Shown here in pieces: positions 50,868 through 59,758 of a DNA stretch of 64,000 nucleotides (within the stretch, counting starts at the first letter, position 1; each line of letters begins with the position of its first letter). Under the pieces are notes generated by a model, which was not told where the DNA came from, made no database searches, and saw nothing but the letters and a program-made list of their open reading frames with translations. The position numbers and the translations under genes are program-made. The DNA lies in the NCBI GenBank assembly GCA_016458225.1, contig JAEMGR010000014.1, positions 1 to 64,000 on the forward strand, written 5' to 3'. Source of the DNA: Myxococcaceae bacterium JPH2 (GTDB lineage Bacteria > Myxococcota > Myxococcia > Myxococcales > Myxococcaceae).

Positions 50868-52289
50868 TCACGGCGACAGCCCGACGATGAACAGGTCCCG
50901 CCAGCCGCCCAGCGGCGCCGGCAGCGAGCGCGACCCGAAGTTCACCGCGTTGAGCGTGGCGCCCATCGCGGTGACCTCGCCCGTGAGCGAGGTGGTCACG
51001 AAGAAGCGATCCATGTGGGTGTCCACGGTGGGCATCGCGTCCTGCGAGAAGCCCCGCACCCACTCCAGCCCGCCCTCCTCGCGGTCGTAGCGCGCGATGA
51101 AGATGTTGCGCTGGCTGCCAACCGCGCCCGGCATCGGGCCGGTGCCCAGGTCATCCCCGTTCTCGTAGCGCCCGATGATGACCGCGCCCTCGCCGGACGT
51201 CAGGTTGACGTCGAGCGCGGAGTAGCCCATCTGCCGCGACCAGCGCTCCTCGCCGTCGCGGTTGTAGGCCAGCAGGAAGCCGTCGCTGTGTCCCGAGCCC
51301 GGCACGTAGTGCTTGCCCGCGAACGTGTAGTCCTGCATCGCGTAGCCCGTCACCAGCACGCGGTTGCCACGCAAGGCCATGCCCGTGGTGACGGCATAGC
51401 GCGTGGGCAATTCGCGCTCCCACTCCAGGGTGCCATCCGGAGCGAGGCGCTGGAGGAAGGGCACGAAGTGCGTCTCCCCCGGCGCCGGCACCCGCAGGAA
51501 GCCGGAGAAATAGACCGTGCCATTGGCATCCACCGCAGCGCCCGTGCCGTCGCTCGGGCGAGACTCCACCCGGCTCCAGCGCGGCGCTCCATCCGAGGTG
51601 TAGCTCATCACCACCGCGACGCGCCCCTCGGAGGCCAGCGCGGGAGGCTGCCCCACCGCGGTCTCCAGCGTGCCGGCGATGGCCACGTTGCCCTGCCGGT
51701 CCGTGGAGATCCGCAGGCCCGTGAAGGCCCCGGGCGCCAGGGACTGGATGCTGCGCGCCCAGCGCGACTCGCCGTCCGCATCGAGCTTCATCAAGAAGTA
51801 CCCGGACAGCTCCAGCCCCGGGGAGGCCGCGCCAGTGCCCGTGCCCCACGCCACCGCGTTGCCCTCCCAGTCCACGGAGAGCGCGGTGACCTTGCCCTCG
51901 AAGCGGCGCGACCACTGCCGCTCACCAGACTTCGAGTACTTCGTGATGAAGAAGCCACTGACCACCGGCTCGGAGATGACGCCCGAGGCATCCTCCAGCC
52001 CGCCATACGAGACGTTGGTGGCCACCAGCAGGTTGCCGCTCTTGTCATACGCCACGCCCGCGGCCTGCTCCTTCCCCGCGCCGCGCTGGACCTGAAGCCA
52101 CAGCGGCTCCCCCGCGGGCATCGCCGGCGCGACCGCACCGCTCGCGCTTCCATCCTCGCCCACCCGCAGCGGCGCCACCTCCGACGCGGGCTCACCTCCC
52201 GGGGCGCCCTCTCCCGCCGCCACCGCCCCGCCACACCCCATCCCCACCAAAGCCAGACACGCACCCCAACCCCAACCCCTGCGAAACAT
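50868..52289 (-). CDS. beta-propeller-like lipoprotein
   Basis: A 473-residue lipoprotein with lipobox V-G-M-G-C near residue 17. The mature protein repeats strand motifs around W-S-R or W-x-R and D-x-x-G-N-x-x-(V/I)-A-G at ~50-residue intervals (D-K-S-G-N-L-L-V-A, D-W-E-G-N-A-V-A-W, D-R-Q-G-N-V-A-I-A-G, D-A-N-G-T-V-Y-F-S-G). This is the SBBP/NHL-like propeller type common in myxobacterial surface lipoproteins. No catalytic motif. In-frame ATGs at 52307 and 52325 are alternatives; 52289 best fits a signal peptide. Function unknown. Confidence 0.8.
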   Translation of the reverse strand: MFRRGWGWGACLALVGMGCGGAVAAGEGAPGGEPASEVAPLRVGEDGSASGAVAPAMPAGEPLWLQVQRGAGKEQAAGVAYDKSGNLLVATNVSYGGLEDASGVISEPVVSGFFITKYSKSGERQWSRRFEGKVTALSVDWEGNAVAWGTGTGAASPGLELSGYFLMKLDADGESRWARSIQSLAPGAFTGLRISTDRQGNVAIAGTLETAVGQPPALASEGRVAVVMSYTSDGAPRWSRVESRPSDGTGAAVDANGTVYFSGFLRVPAPGETHFVPFLQRLAPDGTLEWERELPTRYAVTTGMALRGNRVLVTGYAMQDYTFAGKHYVPGSGHSDGFLLAYNRDGEERWSRQMGYSALDVNLTSGEGAVIIGRYENGDDLGTGPMPGAVGSQRNIFIARYDREEGGLEWVRGFSQDAMPTVDTHMDRFFVTTSLTGEVTAMGATLNAVNFGSRSLPAPLGGWRDLFIVGLSP

Positions 52290-52534
52290 CACCGCGAATC
52301 CCCCCATCTCGAGTCTGACTCGCATTTCATGCGAGCGACTCTGGCAACGCACGATGGAGACGGTCGCTCCCCTGGACGACGCGCCCGTGCGTCGCACCCA
52401 GCGGTTCACCGTCACACACGGCGTGGACAGCGAGCGGGCGACCAACCCACGCCGCCACGAGATTCGACCCGCCGACAGGTTCAGCGCAGAATGGCACCCC
52501 CGAAGCACCCGCACCCCGGAGTGGAGGCCCCCGG

Positions 52535-53086
52535 ATGGAAGTCAAAGGCGTCGCGTTCCTGGCCCGGCAGATGATGGCCGTGCAGTCTTTCGGCGAGGAG
52601 TCCTGGCGCGCCTTCCTCGCGGACTGCGCGAAGCGAGACCCCGTCTTCACCCAGCCCGTCATGCCCGTGACGCGCCTGCCGGTGGACGCCTTCCTGCGCC
52701 TCAACGAGGCCCTCCTCCAGCGCTTCTACGGCGGCGACCCCAAGGCCTACTGGCAGTTCGGCGTGAAGTCCGCCGACTACGCGCTCAGCCAGGGCCAGCT
52801 CAAGACGATGTTCGGCCCGGGCGACTACCGCCGCTTCCTCCTCTTCACCCCTGGAATCTGGAAGGGCTACTTCACCGCAGGCGAGTTGCAGGTGCAACTG
52901 GGTGACGGCTACGCGGAGATCCAGATCACCCGCGTTCCCAAGCCCCACGTCTACTTCGAGCTGTCGGTGATGGGGTTCGCGGCCGGAGGGCTCTCGTTCC
53001 TCGGCGCGAAGACGACGCAGCACCAGGTCATCAAGGGCTTCACCCAGGGCGACTCGGACGTCGTCTATCGCTTCAGCGTGACCTGA
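52535..53086 (+). CDS. DUF2378-like (TIGR02265-type) protein
   Basis: A 183-residue cytoplasmic protein. The pattern F-L-A-D-C-A-K-R-D-P near residue 27, L-P-V-D-A-F-L-R-L-N-E near 48, W-Q-F-G near 74 and a beta-rich C-terminal domain resembles the myxobacterial paralog family DUF2378/TIGR02265, whose members share a heme-NO-binding-like fold. I cannot confirm the family without a profile search. No heme-ligand His is in the expected spot as far as I can see. It stands alone between a divergent lipoprotein and a convergent MYXO-CTERM protein gene. Function unknown. Confidence 0.7.
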   Translation: MEVKGVAFLARQMMAVQSFGEESWRAFLADCAKRDPVFTQPVMPVTRLPVDAFLRLNEALLQRFYGGDPKAYWQFGVKSADYALSQGQLKTMFGPGDYRRFLLFTPGIWKGYFTAGELQVQLGDGYAEIQITRVPKPHVYFELSVMGFAAGGLSFLGAKTTQHQVIKGFTQGDSDVVYRFSVT

Positions 53087-53100
53087 GGCCGCGCGACAGA

Positions 53101-53133
53101 GGGCGGAACGCGGCCGTGCGCCACGGTCCGCCC
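53101..53133. terminator. hairpin between convergent genes
   Basis: Outer arms GGGCGGA/TCCGCCC and inner arms CCGTG/CACGG form a stem interrupted by a 6-nt one-sided bulge with a CGC loop. It sits between the stops of the DUF2378-like and the MYXO-CTERM genes. Confidence 0.55.
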
Positions 53134-53149
53134 CCTGGACCTGCTCAGC

Positions 53150-53761
53150 TCACTTCGCGGCGCGACGGCGACGCAGCCCCGCCAGCGCCAGCACGGCGCC
53201 CATCAGCGGCGCCGCGCCCGTGGCCGAGCAGCCACCGTCCTTCTCCTCGACCGGATCCGTGCCGCCCGTCACCTGCACGTCCAGCGTCGTGAGGGCGGAG
53301 GAGTCTCCGGTGGACGCGTTGTTGTCATTCGTCGAGTTGCCCGCGCCGAAGAGCCGCACGGTGCCGTTGGTGGACGGCGCCACCATCGTGAACTCGAAGC
53401 GCGCCACGCCATCCTTGAAGGCCAGCGGGGCCGTGTGGGTCACCTCGTCGCCCGCCTTCTTCACGCCCGCGCCCGCGGTGAGCGCCGCGCCCGCTACGTT
53501 GGTCGCCACGTTCATGCCCGCCTTCACCCCGGGCCCGCCGCGGACGATGAGCGCGTAGTTCCCCGTCTGCCCCGCCACGAGCGCCGAGGGGCCCTCCAAC
53601 GTCACCGTGGGCACCTGTCCGCCCGTGTGGCACTCGACGCAGCTGGCGCCCTGCTTGCCACTGCGACCGGTGATGCCCGCCTTGTTCGCGTGCGCGACAC
53701 CAGCCACCAGACTCAGCCCCAGCGCGCCCACCACTCCGAGTGACGGAAGAAACGACCGCAT
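53150..53761 (-). CDS. CxxCH-containing MYXO-CTERM-like anchored protein
   Basis: A 203-residue exported protein. The signal peptide ends near A-H-A-N (residue 25). A single C-V-E-C-H motif near residue 41 fits a c-type heme-binding site or a disulfide/metal site. The middle is an Ig-like beta region (V-T-L-E-G-P-S-A-L-V-A-G-Q-T-G-N-Y), and the C terminus (D-G-G-C-S, hydrophobic helix, R-R-R-R-A) has the MYXO-CTERM layout. It is like the choice-of-anchor family that NCBI names after Myxococcus MXAN_6652; this is from memory. The role may be electron transfer at the surface. Confidence 0.82.
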   Translation of the reverse strand: MRSFLPSLGVVGALGLSLVAGVAHANKAGITGRSGKQGASCVECHTGGQVPTVTLEGPSALVAGQTGNYALIVRGGPGVKAGMNVATNVAGAALTAGAGVKKAGDEVTHTAPLAFKDGVARFEFTMVAPSTNGTVRLFGAGNSTNDNNASTGDSSALTTLDVQVTGGTDPVEEKDGGCSATGAAPLMGAVLALAGLRRRRAAK

Positions 53762-53841
53762 GCAGCCTCCTGAAGGATTCCCGGGAAATAGCGAAGAACA
53801 GCGCTCGCTTCATAGCCGGCGTCCCGGGCGCGCGCATGCTC

Positions 53842-53862
53842 GAACCCTCGGCGTGAGGGTTC
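53842..53862. promoter_or_regulatory. perfect inverted repeat GAACCCTC-GGCGT-GAGGGTTC
   Basis: An 8-bp perfect inverted repeat with a 5-nt loop, about 80 bp upstream of the leftward MYXO-CTERM gene. It could be an operator or a leader attenuator. Confidence 0.45.
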
Positions 53863-54070
53863 ACGCCCGAAGAAGGCGCCCGCGTCGCGGGGACGTGACG
53901 GGGTCTGCCACGTCCCGCCACCGGCCCGTGCCACCCGCGCGACGAACGCCCGCGGCCTCCCCGCCCCCGCCCCAGGTCCAGGCCGGGTCCGGGCGGAACC
54001 TGAGCGCCTGGGGCGGGGAATTCTCGTCGCCCCGGATTCCTTGTTCGTAGGTGCCCGGAATCTCAAGCCT

Positions 54071-54091
54071 GGGCCCCGCCGGGCGGGGTTC
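54071..54091 (+). promoter_or_regulatory. hairpin in the proS leader
   Basis: CCCCGC/GCGGGG with a CGG loop, extended by G-U and G-C pairs at the base, about 100 nt upstream of the proS start. A second stem (54010-54033) lies before it. The function is not known; attenuation is only a guess. Confidence 0.35.
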
Positions 54092-54187
54092 TCGGGGGCG
54101 ACAGGCCGGGCGCCGTGGGCGTTGATTTCCGGGAGGGCCCGGCGTAGCAACGCCCCCTCTCAATTCCTTTCCAGAAGGTGCCGTCAC

Positions 54188-55621
54188 ATGGCCGAGAAGC
54201 TCACGCCCCGCGAGAAGGGCTTTTCCGAGTGGTACGTCGACCTGGTCCAGAAGGCGAAGCTGGCTGACTACTCGGACGTGAAGGGCTGCATGGTCATCCG
54301 GCCCAACGGCTACGCGCTGTGGGAGAACATGCAGCGGGTCCTGGACAAGATGTTCAAGGACCTGGGCCACCGCAACGCCTACTTCCCGCTGCTCATCCCC
54401 GAGAGCTACCTGAAGAAGGAAGCGGAGCACGTCGAGGGCTTCAACCCGCAGCTCGCCGTCGTCACGCACGCGGGCGGCCAGAAGCTGGAGGAGCCCTACG
54501 TCATCCGGCCCACGTCGGAGACCATCATCAACCGCAGCTTCTCCAAGTGGATCCAGAGCTACCGGGACCTGCCCCTGCTGATCAACCAGTGGGCCAACGT
54601 GATGCGCTGGGAGATGCGCACGCGCCTGTTCCTGCGCACCACCGAGTTCCTCTGGCAGGAAGGCCACACCTGTCACGAGACCGAAGCGGACGCGGAGAAG
54701 GAGACGCTCCAGATGCTGGAGGTCTACCGGACGTTCGCCGAGGACTACATGGCCATGCCGGTGATGCCGGGCCGCAAGTCGGAGTCGGAGAAGTTCGCCG
54801 GCGCGCTGCGCACCTACAGCATCGAGGCGATGATGCAGGACAAGAAGGCGCTCCAGGCCGGCACCAGCCACAACCTGGGCCAGAACTTCGCCAAGGCCTT
54901 CGACACGATGTTCCAGGGCCGCGACGGACAGCAGCACTACGTGTGGCAGACCTCGTGGGGTTCCTCCACGCGCCTCATCGGTGGCCTCATCCTCACGCAC
55001 TCGGATGACGCGGGCCTCGTCGTGCCGCCCAAGCTGGCCGCCACGCACGCGGTCATCATCCCCATCGCCGGCAAGGCCAGCGACGCGGAGAAGGCCCAGG
55101 TCATGGAGAAGAGCCACGCGCTCGCCGCGGACCTGCGCAAGGCGGGCCTGGGCGTGCTGGTGGACGACGACGACACCAAGAGCCCGGGCTTCAAGTACAA
55201 CGAGCACGAGCTGACGGGCGTGTGCCTGCGCATCGAGCTGGGCCCCAAGGACCTCGCCAAGAACTCGTGCGTGATGGTCCGCCGCGACCTGCGCCAGAAG
55301 GAGTTCGTCTCGCTGGACGAGGCGGTGGCCAAGGCGCAGGCCATGCTGGACCAGATGCAGAAGGACCTGTTCACCAAGGCGAAGGCCTTCCGCGACTCGC
55401 ACACCTTCGAGGTCAACTCCTACGAGGAGATGAAGGAGAAGGCGGACGCGGGCTTCCTCCTGGCGCACTGGAACGGCGACCCGAAGGTGGAGGCGCGCAT
55501 CAAGGAGGAGACGGGCCTGACCACGCGCTGCCGTCCCTTCAGCGTCAAGCAGGAGCCGGGCAAGTGCGTGTTCACCGGCGAGGACTCGCCGGGCCGCATC
55601 GTGTTCTCCAAGGCGTACTGA
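54188..55621 (+). CDS. proS: prolyl-tRNA synthetase (archaeal/eukaryotic-like, ProS type 3)
   Basis: A 477-residue class II aminoacyl-tRNA synthetase. Motif 2 is seen in [20 protein letters not shown], motif 1 before it around I-R-P-T-S-E, and motif 3 in [10 protein letters not shown]. No editing INS domain is inserted between motifs 2 and 3, which with the C-terminal extension identifies the shorter archaeal-type ProS used by some bacteria. The anticodon-binding domain ([10 protein letters not shown]) and a zinc-like C-terminal part (R-C-R-P-F-S-V) follow. Start 54188; the upstream in-frame extension is not coding. Confidence 0.95.
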   Translation: MAEKLTPREKGFSEWYVDLVQKAKLADYSDVKGCMVIRPNGYALWENMQRVLDKMFKDLGHRNAYFPLLIPESYLKKEAEHVEGFNPQLAVVTHAGGQKLEEPYVIRPTSETIINRSFSKWIQSYRDLPLLINQWANVMRWEMRTRLFLRTTEFLWQEGHTCHETEADAEKETLQMLEVYRTFAEDYMAMPVMPGRKSESEKFAGALRTYSIEAMMQDKKALQAGTSHNLGQNFAKAFDTMFQGRDGQQHYVWQTSWGSSTRLIGGLILTHSDDAGLVVPPKLAATHAVIIPIAGKASDAEKAQVMEKSHALAADLRKAGLGVLVDDDDTKSPGFKYNEHELTGVCLRIELGPKDLAKNSCVMVRRDLRQKEFVSLDEAVAKAQAMLDQMQKDLFTKAKAFRDSHTFEVNSYEEMKEKADAGFLLAHWNGDPKVEARIKEETGLTTRCRPFSVKQEPGKCVFTGEDSPGRIVFSKAY

Positions 55622-55630
55622 GCCGCGCGC

Positions 55631-55665
55631 GGCGGGAGAGGGGCGCGCTGAGTCCCCTCTCCGCC
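55631..55665. terminator. bidirectional hairpin after proS
   Basis: GGCGGGAGAGGGG pairs with CCCCTCTCCGCC (one bulged G) around a 10-nt loop, between the proS stop and the stop of the opposing caspase gene. Confidence 0.7.
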
Positions 55666-55666
55666 G

Positions 55667-56530
55667 TCAGTGGACGTGGAACGGCGTCTGCCGCTCGAAC
55701 TCGCGGTTGGCCATGCCGATGACGGAATAGGCGGGGGACTGAAGCGGTGGCATGCGCCGGAGGATGCGGCGCTGGAACGTGTGGTAGCCACCGACGAACT
55801 TCCCCCCATTCCACACGCGCAGCAGGTTCGCGGTGAAGAGGCCGTTGAAGGTGCCGTCGCTGGAGAGCTGGTTGTCCTGGCATCCGGAGATGAGCAGCAC
55901 GGTGGCCTTGAGGTTCGCGCGCGGATCCTCGCGAGGCAGCCGCTTCATGATGTCGTCGTACATCTGCTTGTTGTCGCGGTACGTGCGGTTCTCGATGCCC
56001 GACGGCATGTCCTTGAAGCGCCGCTGTGCGGCCTCCGTCGTCTGCACCGCGTCCGCGAGCAACTCCAGGCTCCCGCTGGTGCGCAGCGCCGCGTAGGCCA
56101 CCCGGTTCACCGAGCCGCTGTGACAGCTGTCCGACAGCATGAACACGCGCACGCCCGTCTTCATCTTCCCCAGCGCGACGTAGAGCTCATCATCGATGAC
56201 CTCGCCGTCGTAGAGACACCACGTCTCGTCCAGGCCATCCGGCTCGTCGCCGTTGGTGTCGGGCAGCTGGCCGCCGTGCCCCGAGTACGTCAGCAACAGC
56301 AGGTCCCCCGACTCCAGCACCTTCGAGGCCTCGTCCAGCTCACCGAGCACGCTCGCCCGCGTGGCGTCTTGCGAGAGGAACGTGCGCACGCGGTCGAACT
56401 GCTGCGTCTTCGCGATGCTCGCCATGTCCTGCGCGTCCGCCTCGCAGGCGGCGAGCTGCCCGTCCCAGCCGGCATAGTGCCGAGGGTCCACGCCGTTCAG
56501 CCCGATGTTCACCGAGTAGCCTTGAGCCAT
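55667..56530 (-). CDS. caspase-family peptidase (orthocaspase, C14)
   Basis: A 287-residue cysteine peptidase with the caspase/gingipain fold. Catalytic His is in Y-S-G-H-G-G near residue 81; catalytic Cys in L-S-D-S-C-H-S-G near 133. An acidic D-x-N-G-D-E-P-D-G between them could bind Ca2+ as in metacaspases. It has only a p20/p10-like core and no extra domain, so its partner must be elsewhere. The ATG at 56530 follows GGGAGGAG. It lies 86 bp downstream of the adenylate cyclase gene on the same strand. Specificity (Arg/Lys in prokaryotic members) is not provable here. Confidence 0.92.
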   Translation of the reverse strand: MAQGYSVNIGLNGVDPRHYAGWDGQLAACEADAQDMASIAKTQQFDRVRTFLSQDATRASVLGELDEASKVLESGDLLLLTYSGHGGQLPDTNGDEPDGLDETWCLYDGEVIDDELYVALGKMKTGVRVFMLSDSCHSGSVNRVAYAALRTSGSLELLADAVQTTEAAQRRFKDMPSGIENRTYRDNKQMYDDIMKRLPREDPRANLKATVLLISGCQDNQLSSDGTFNGLFTANLLRVWNGGKFVGGYHTFQRRILRRMPPLQSPAYSVIGMANREFERQTPFHVH

Positions 56531-56616
56531 GATGGGCACTCCTCCCGCCCTCACGGTGGACACGCGCGCGCGGCGTCATCACGCGGGGCCAATGGAGCCC
56601 CTCCTGGCCCCCGCGC

Positions 56617-57849
56617 TCAGCTCGCCGCGCGAAGGGTGCGCTTGCGCGGCAGGAAGGTGGCCACGGGCTCGGGCTTGCCCGCCACGGGCAGCGGCTCGGC
56701 GGCCTCGAAGTCGAAGGCGGCGGCGCAGCGCTCCCGCGTGGCTCCGGAGACGAGCACCGCGGCGCCCACCTTCTTGGTCAGCCCCTCGATGCGGCTGGCC
56801 AGGTTCACCGCGTCTCCGATGACGGTGTACTCGCGGCGCTGCTCGCTGCCCACCGCGCCCACCACCACGCGGCCGGTGTGCACGCCCACGCCGATGCGCA
56901 GCGGCACCTCGCCGCGCGCCTGTCGCTCGGCGTTGAGCGTCTCCAGCGCGTCCAGCATGGCCAGCGCGCACGCCACCGCCGCCTCGGGGTGGCCGGGCAA
57001 ATCCAGCGGCGCGCCGAAGTACGCGAGGATGCCGTCGCCGATGAACTTGTCGAGCGTGCCGCCGTGGCGGAACACCACCTCCACCATGCGCGACAGGTAC
57101 TCGTTGAGCAGCGCCACCACCTCGGGGCTCTCCATCCGGTCCGCCAGCGCGGTGAAGCCTCGGATGTCGGAGAAGAGCAACGTCACCTCGCGGTGCTCAC
57201 CGGCCTCGGCCTCGGGCCCGCGCTCGGAGATGCGCCGCGCGACCTCGGGCGAGAAGAAGCGCCCCAGTCGCTCGCGCTGAAGCTCCTCGTTGGCCACGTC
57301 CGTCACCAGCCCGAGCACCTGACGGCTGATGAACGACGCCACCGCCGCGGCCAGGCACAGCACCAACACCATGCCCGCGAGGAACAAGTGCGGCGGCAGT
57401 CCAGCGTGCAGCGCGAGCACGACCTCCAGACAGATGGCCAGGAACGTGGCGCCGACGACGCCCACGCGCGACAGCGTCACCATGGCCACCAGCACGACGA
57501 GCACCGCGTACACGCCCAGCGTCAACAGCGCGGTGGGGACGGTGTTGGCCGAGCCCTCCATGGACAAGAACTGGAGGATGAAGACAGCGGGCATGTCGAC
57601 CAGCGCCGTGCCCAGCGCGGGTTGACGGCCGAGCGCCGGATAGCGCCGCGCGCCAGCCCACAGCACGACGGCCACGCCCAGATAGACGAGCAGGACCGGC
57701 GTGGACACCCGCCAGTGGTCGAGCGTGCCCACGATGAGCCAGGCCGCCGCGCCCGCGATGCGGATGCGATGGAGCCACTCGCCCACGTCCGCGCGCCACG
57801 CATCCAGGCGTCGCTGAAGGGTGCCCTCGACCTGCGCGCGGGTCGCCAT
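56617..57849 (-). CDS. membrane adenylate/guanylate cyclase (class III)
   Basis: A 410-residue cyclase. An N-terminal membrane part (about residues 30-180) has five or six helices. The catalytic domain begins near residue 215: [10 protein letters not shown] gives metal Asp, [11 protein letters not shown] the second Asp preceded by Lys (L-D-K-F-I-G), and [13 protein letters not shown] the Asp and Asn/Arg for substrate and transition state. Lys-Asp supports adenine specificity, hence cAMP. The sensory input is likely membrane-borne. It is followed by the caspase gene and could be cotranscribed. Confidence 0.92.
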   Translation of the reverse strand: MATRAQVEGTLQRRLDAWRADVGEWLHRIRIAGAAAWLIVGTLDHWRVSTPVLLVYLGVAVVLWAGARRYPALGRQPALGTALVDMPAVFILQFLSMEGSANTVPTALLTLGVYAVLVVLVAMVTLSRVGVVGATFLAICLEVVLALHAGLPPHLFLAGMVLVLCLAAAVASFISRQVLGLVTDVANEELQRERLGRFFSPEVARRISERGPEAEAGEHREVTLLFSDIRGFTALADRMESPEVVALLNEYLSRMVEVVFRHGGTLDKFIGDGILAYFGAPLDLPGHPEAAVACALAMLDALETLNAERQARGEVPLRIGVGVHTGRVVVGAVGSEQRREYTVIGDAVNLASRIEGLTKKVGAAVLVSGATRERCAAAFDFEAAEPLPVAGKPEPVATFLPRKRTLRAAS

Positions 57850-57937
57850 GGAAGCCAGACGCTAGCGCAGCGACCGGCCCGCCTCCAGGAACGCGCCGGA
57901 GTCTCGCCGCGCGGTCTGGACTATCTTCCGCGCGCAT

Positions 57938-58462
57938 ATGGCAAGCATCGGTCACGTGGCGGTGGGGTTGGCCCTGGGGAGACATGAAGCAGGGTCGGCG
58001 GGTTGGCGGCGGCGAGTGACCTTGATGGGGTTCCTCTCCCTGCTCGCCCTGCTGCCGGACGCGGACGTCATCGCCTTCGCGCTGCGCATCCCCTACGCGG
58101 CGACGTGGGGACATCGCGGCGCGTCCCACTCGTTCGCCTTCGCCGCGCTGCTGTCACTCGCGGTGGCGATTGCAGCGCGAGGACTGGGCGAGTCCGCCAC
58201 GCGCTGGGGCTTCGTGTCCTTCCTCGCCCTCGCCAGTCATGGGGTGTTGGACTCGCTCACGGATGGAGGACTGGGGCCCGCGCTGCTGTGGCCCTTCACG
58301 AATGCGCGCATGTTCGCGCCCGTGCGGCCCCTGCCCGTGGCGCCCATCGGCGTGGGGATGCTGTCGCCTCGGGGCCTGTATGTGGCGACGGTGGAGTTCC
58401 TCGTCTTCCTCCCGTGCTGGGCCTACGCGCTGTGGCCTCGCACCCGTCCATCGCGAGCGTGA
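57938..58462 (+). CDS. YdjM/DUF457-like membrane metal-dependent hydrolase
   Basis: A 174-residue membrane protein with about four helices. The motif pattern is G-H-V-A-V-G-L-A-L-G-R at residue 5, L-L-P-D-A-D near 40, W-G-H-R-G-A-S-H-S near 60 and A-S-H-G-V-L-D-S near 100. These His/Asp motifs are those of the DUF457/YdjM family, proposed to be membrane-bound metal-dependent hydrolases. The substrate is unknown. The ThpR gene begins three bases later, so the two are an operon. The start at 57938 is ATG with no strong Shine-Dalgarno. Confidence 0.85.
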   Translation: MASIGHVAVGLALGRHEAGSAGWRRRVTLMGFLSLLALLPDADVIAFALRIPYAATWGHRGASHSFAFAALLSLAVAIAARGLGESATRWGFVSFLALASHGVLDSLTDGGLGPALLWPFTNARMFAPVRPLPVAPIGVGMLSPRGLYVATVEFLVFLPCWAYALWPRTRPSRA

Positions 58463-58465
58463 GCC

Positions 58466-59014
58466 ATGCGCCTGTTCACCGCCGTCACCCTGGGAGCGGA
58501 CGTCGAGGCACGCGCCACCGAGGGCATGCGTGCGCTGCGCGACCGCGCTCCTCGCGCGCGCTTCGTCCAGCCCGAGGGCCTGCACCTGACGCTGCTGTTC
58601 CTGGGTGACGTGCCGGAGTCGCGCCTGGACTCGCTGCGCGAGGCGCTGGAGCCCGTGGGCGTGATGCACGCGCCCTTCACGCTGTCCGTGGGCGGCGGTG
58701 GCTTCTTCGGGCCGCCCGCGCACCCGCGCGTGCTCTGGGCGGACGTGCGCGGAGACGTGACGGCGCTGAAGGCGCTCCAGGCCGAGGTGGCCCAGGCGCT
58801 CGAGCCGCTCGGCTTCACCTCGGACCACGCGGAGTACACCGCGCACCTCACGCTCGCGCGCACCCGCGAGCCTCGGGGAGATCCTGCCCTGGCGGACTGC
58901 GCGAGGGCCCTGGTGGGCAGCGACTGGGGCCATGCTCGCGTGGACGGGTTCGTCCTGTTCGAGAGCCGCAATGGCCAGTACGTGCCGCGCCTGGAGGTTC
59001 CGCTCATCGCGTGA
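58466..59014 (+). CDS. thpR: RNA 2',3'-cyclic phosphodiesterase
   Basis: A 182-residue 2H-phosphoesterase. The two catalytic H-x-T-x motifs are H-L-T-L near residue 40 (in L-H-L-T-L-L-F-L-G) and H-L-T-L near 127 (in A-H-L-T-L-A-R). It converts 2',3'-cyclic phosphates to 2'-phosphates, and was named LigT for activity on tRNA halves. Length is that of the family (175-190). The gene follows the DUF457-like gene by three bases, and a secreted peptidase gene begins 64 bp later. Confidence 0.94.
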   Translation: MRLFTAVTLGADVEARATEGMRALRDRAPRARFVQPEGLHLTLLFLGDVPESRLDSLREALEPVGVMHAPFTLSVGGGGFFGPPAHPRVLWADVRGDVTALKALQAEVAQALEPLGFTSDHAEYTAHLTLARTREPRGDPALADCARALVGSDWGHARVDGFVLFESRNGQYVPRLEVPLIA

Positions 59015-59078
59015 GCCGCTGGCATCGAGGCTGCAGTTCCCCCACCCGGCGCGACGGAACGCGCGAAAGGACGAGTGC

Positions 59079-59696
59079 ATGCGTTGGGGAGGAGTCTGGG
59101 GAATGTGGCTGGTGGCCCACGTCGCGGTCGCGGCGCCACAGCCCTCGCTGGAGTCGAAGCTGGAGACCGGAGACCTCGTCTTCCAGACCTCTCGGTCGAG
59201 CCAGTCCGAGTCCATCCAGCGGGCCACGCACAGCCCGCTGTCCCACGTCGGGCTGGTGGAGGTCACCTCCTCGGGCGTCTTCGTGGTGGAGGCGGTCCAA
59301 CCCGTGAAGCGCACCCCGTTCGCGGCGTGGCGAGCACGGGGGGCAGAGGGACACATCCTCGTGCTGCGGCCCCAGGCGCTGGACGCGGCCCACCGTCAAC
59401 GCGCTGTGACAGAAGCGAAGCGGCACCTGGGCAAGCCCTATGACGCGCGCTTCGGCTGGGGCGATGACGCGATGTATTGCTCGGAGCTGGTGCGCAAGGC
59501 GTACGCACGGGGCGCGGGCGTCGAGTACGGCCAGATGGAGCGGCTGGACTCACTCGACCTCGCGGATGTGAAGGCCGCCCTGTCGCGTCGCTACCGGGGA
59601 CGCGTTCCAGCGAATCTGGAACTGGTGACACCCGTGAGTCTCTCGAAAGATGAGCGGATGGCTCGGGTGTTCTCGGATTTCCCAAGCCTTCCCTGA
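59079..59696 (+). CDS. YiiX-like (permuted NlpC/P60) exported cysteine peptidase
   Basis: A 205-residue exported protein. The signal peptide ends A-V-A-A near residue 18. The YiiX/YebB-type permuted papain fold shows E-T-G-D-L-V-F near residue 28, S-H-V-G-L-V near 54 (His), and Y-C-S-E-L-V near 131 (catalytic Cys). The order H before C marks the permuted NlpC/P60 type. Such proteins hydrolyse amide or ester bonds in cell wall or lipid substrates. ATG 59079 is chosen because a longer upstream frame covers thpR. Confidence 0.85.
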   Translation: MRWGGVWGMWLVAHVAVAAPQPSLESKLETGDLVFQTSRSSQSESIQRATHSPLSHVGLVEVTSSGVFVVEAVQPVKRTPFAAWRARGAEGHILVLRPQALDAAHRQRAVTEAKRHLGKPYDARFGWGDDAMYCSELVRKAYARGAGVEYGQMERLDSLDLADVKAALSRRYRGRVPANLELVTPVSLSKDERMARVFSDFPSLP

Positions 59697-59758
59697 GTCA
59701 TGAATCACCGAGGTGCGTGAGCGCGCGAACGACACACGAGCGCGGCTAGGATGGCTGC

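Larger units (their letters stand above)
53762..54187. other. 426-bp intergenic region between divergent genes
   Basis: This gap separates the MYXO-CTERM gene (leftward) from proS (rightward). It holds at least three hairpins: a perfect one at 53842-53862 and two G/C-rich ones at 54010-54033 and 54071-54091. No open frame with coding character is evident. It should hold both promoters. Confidence 0.8.

Noticed and set aside
53822-53900. A tRNA-like sequence around the GAACCCTC/GAGGGTTC hairpin
   Set aside because: It resembles a T-arm, but no acceptor, D or anticodon stems could be placed around it.
54041-54187. An in-frame N-terminal extension of proS
   Set aside because: It is Arg/Gly-rich with hairpin DNA, and the family start (M-A-E-K-L-T-P-R) fits the ATG at 54188.
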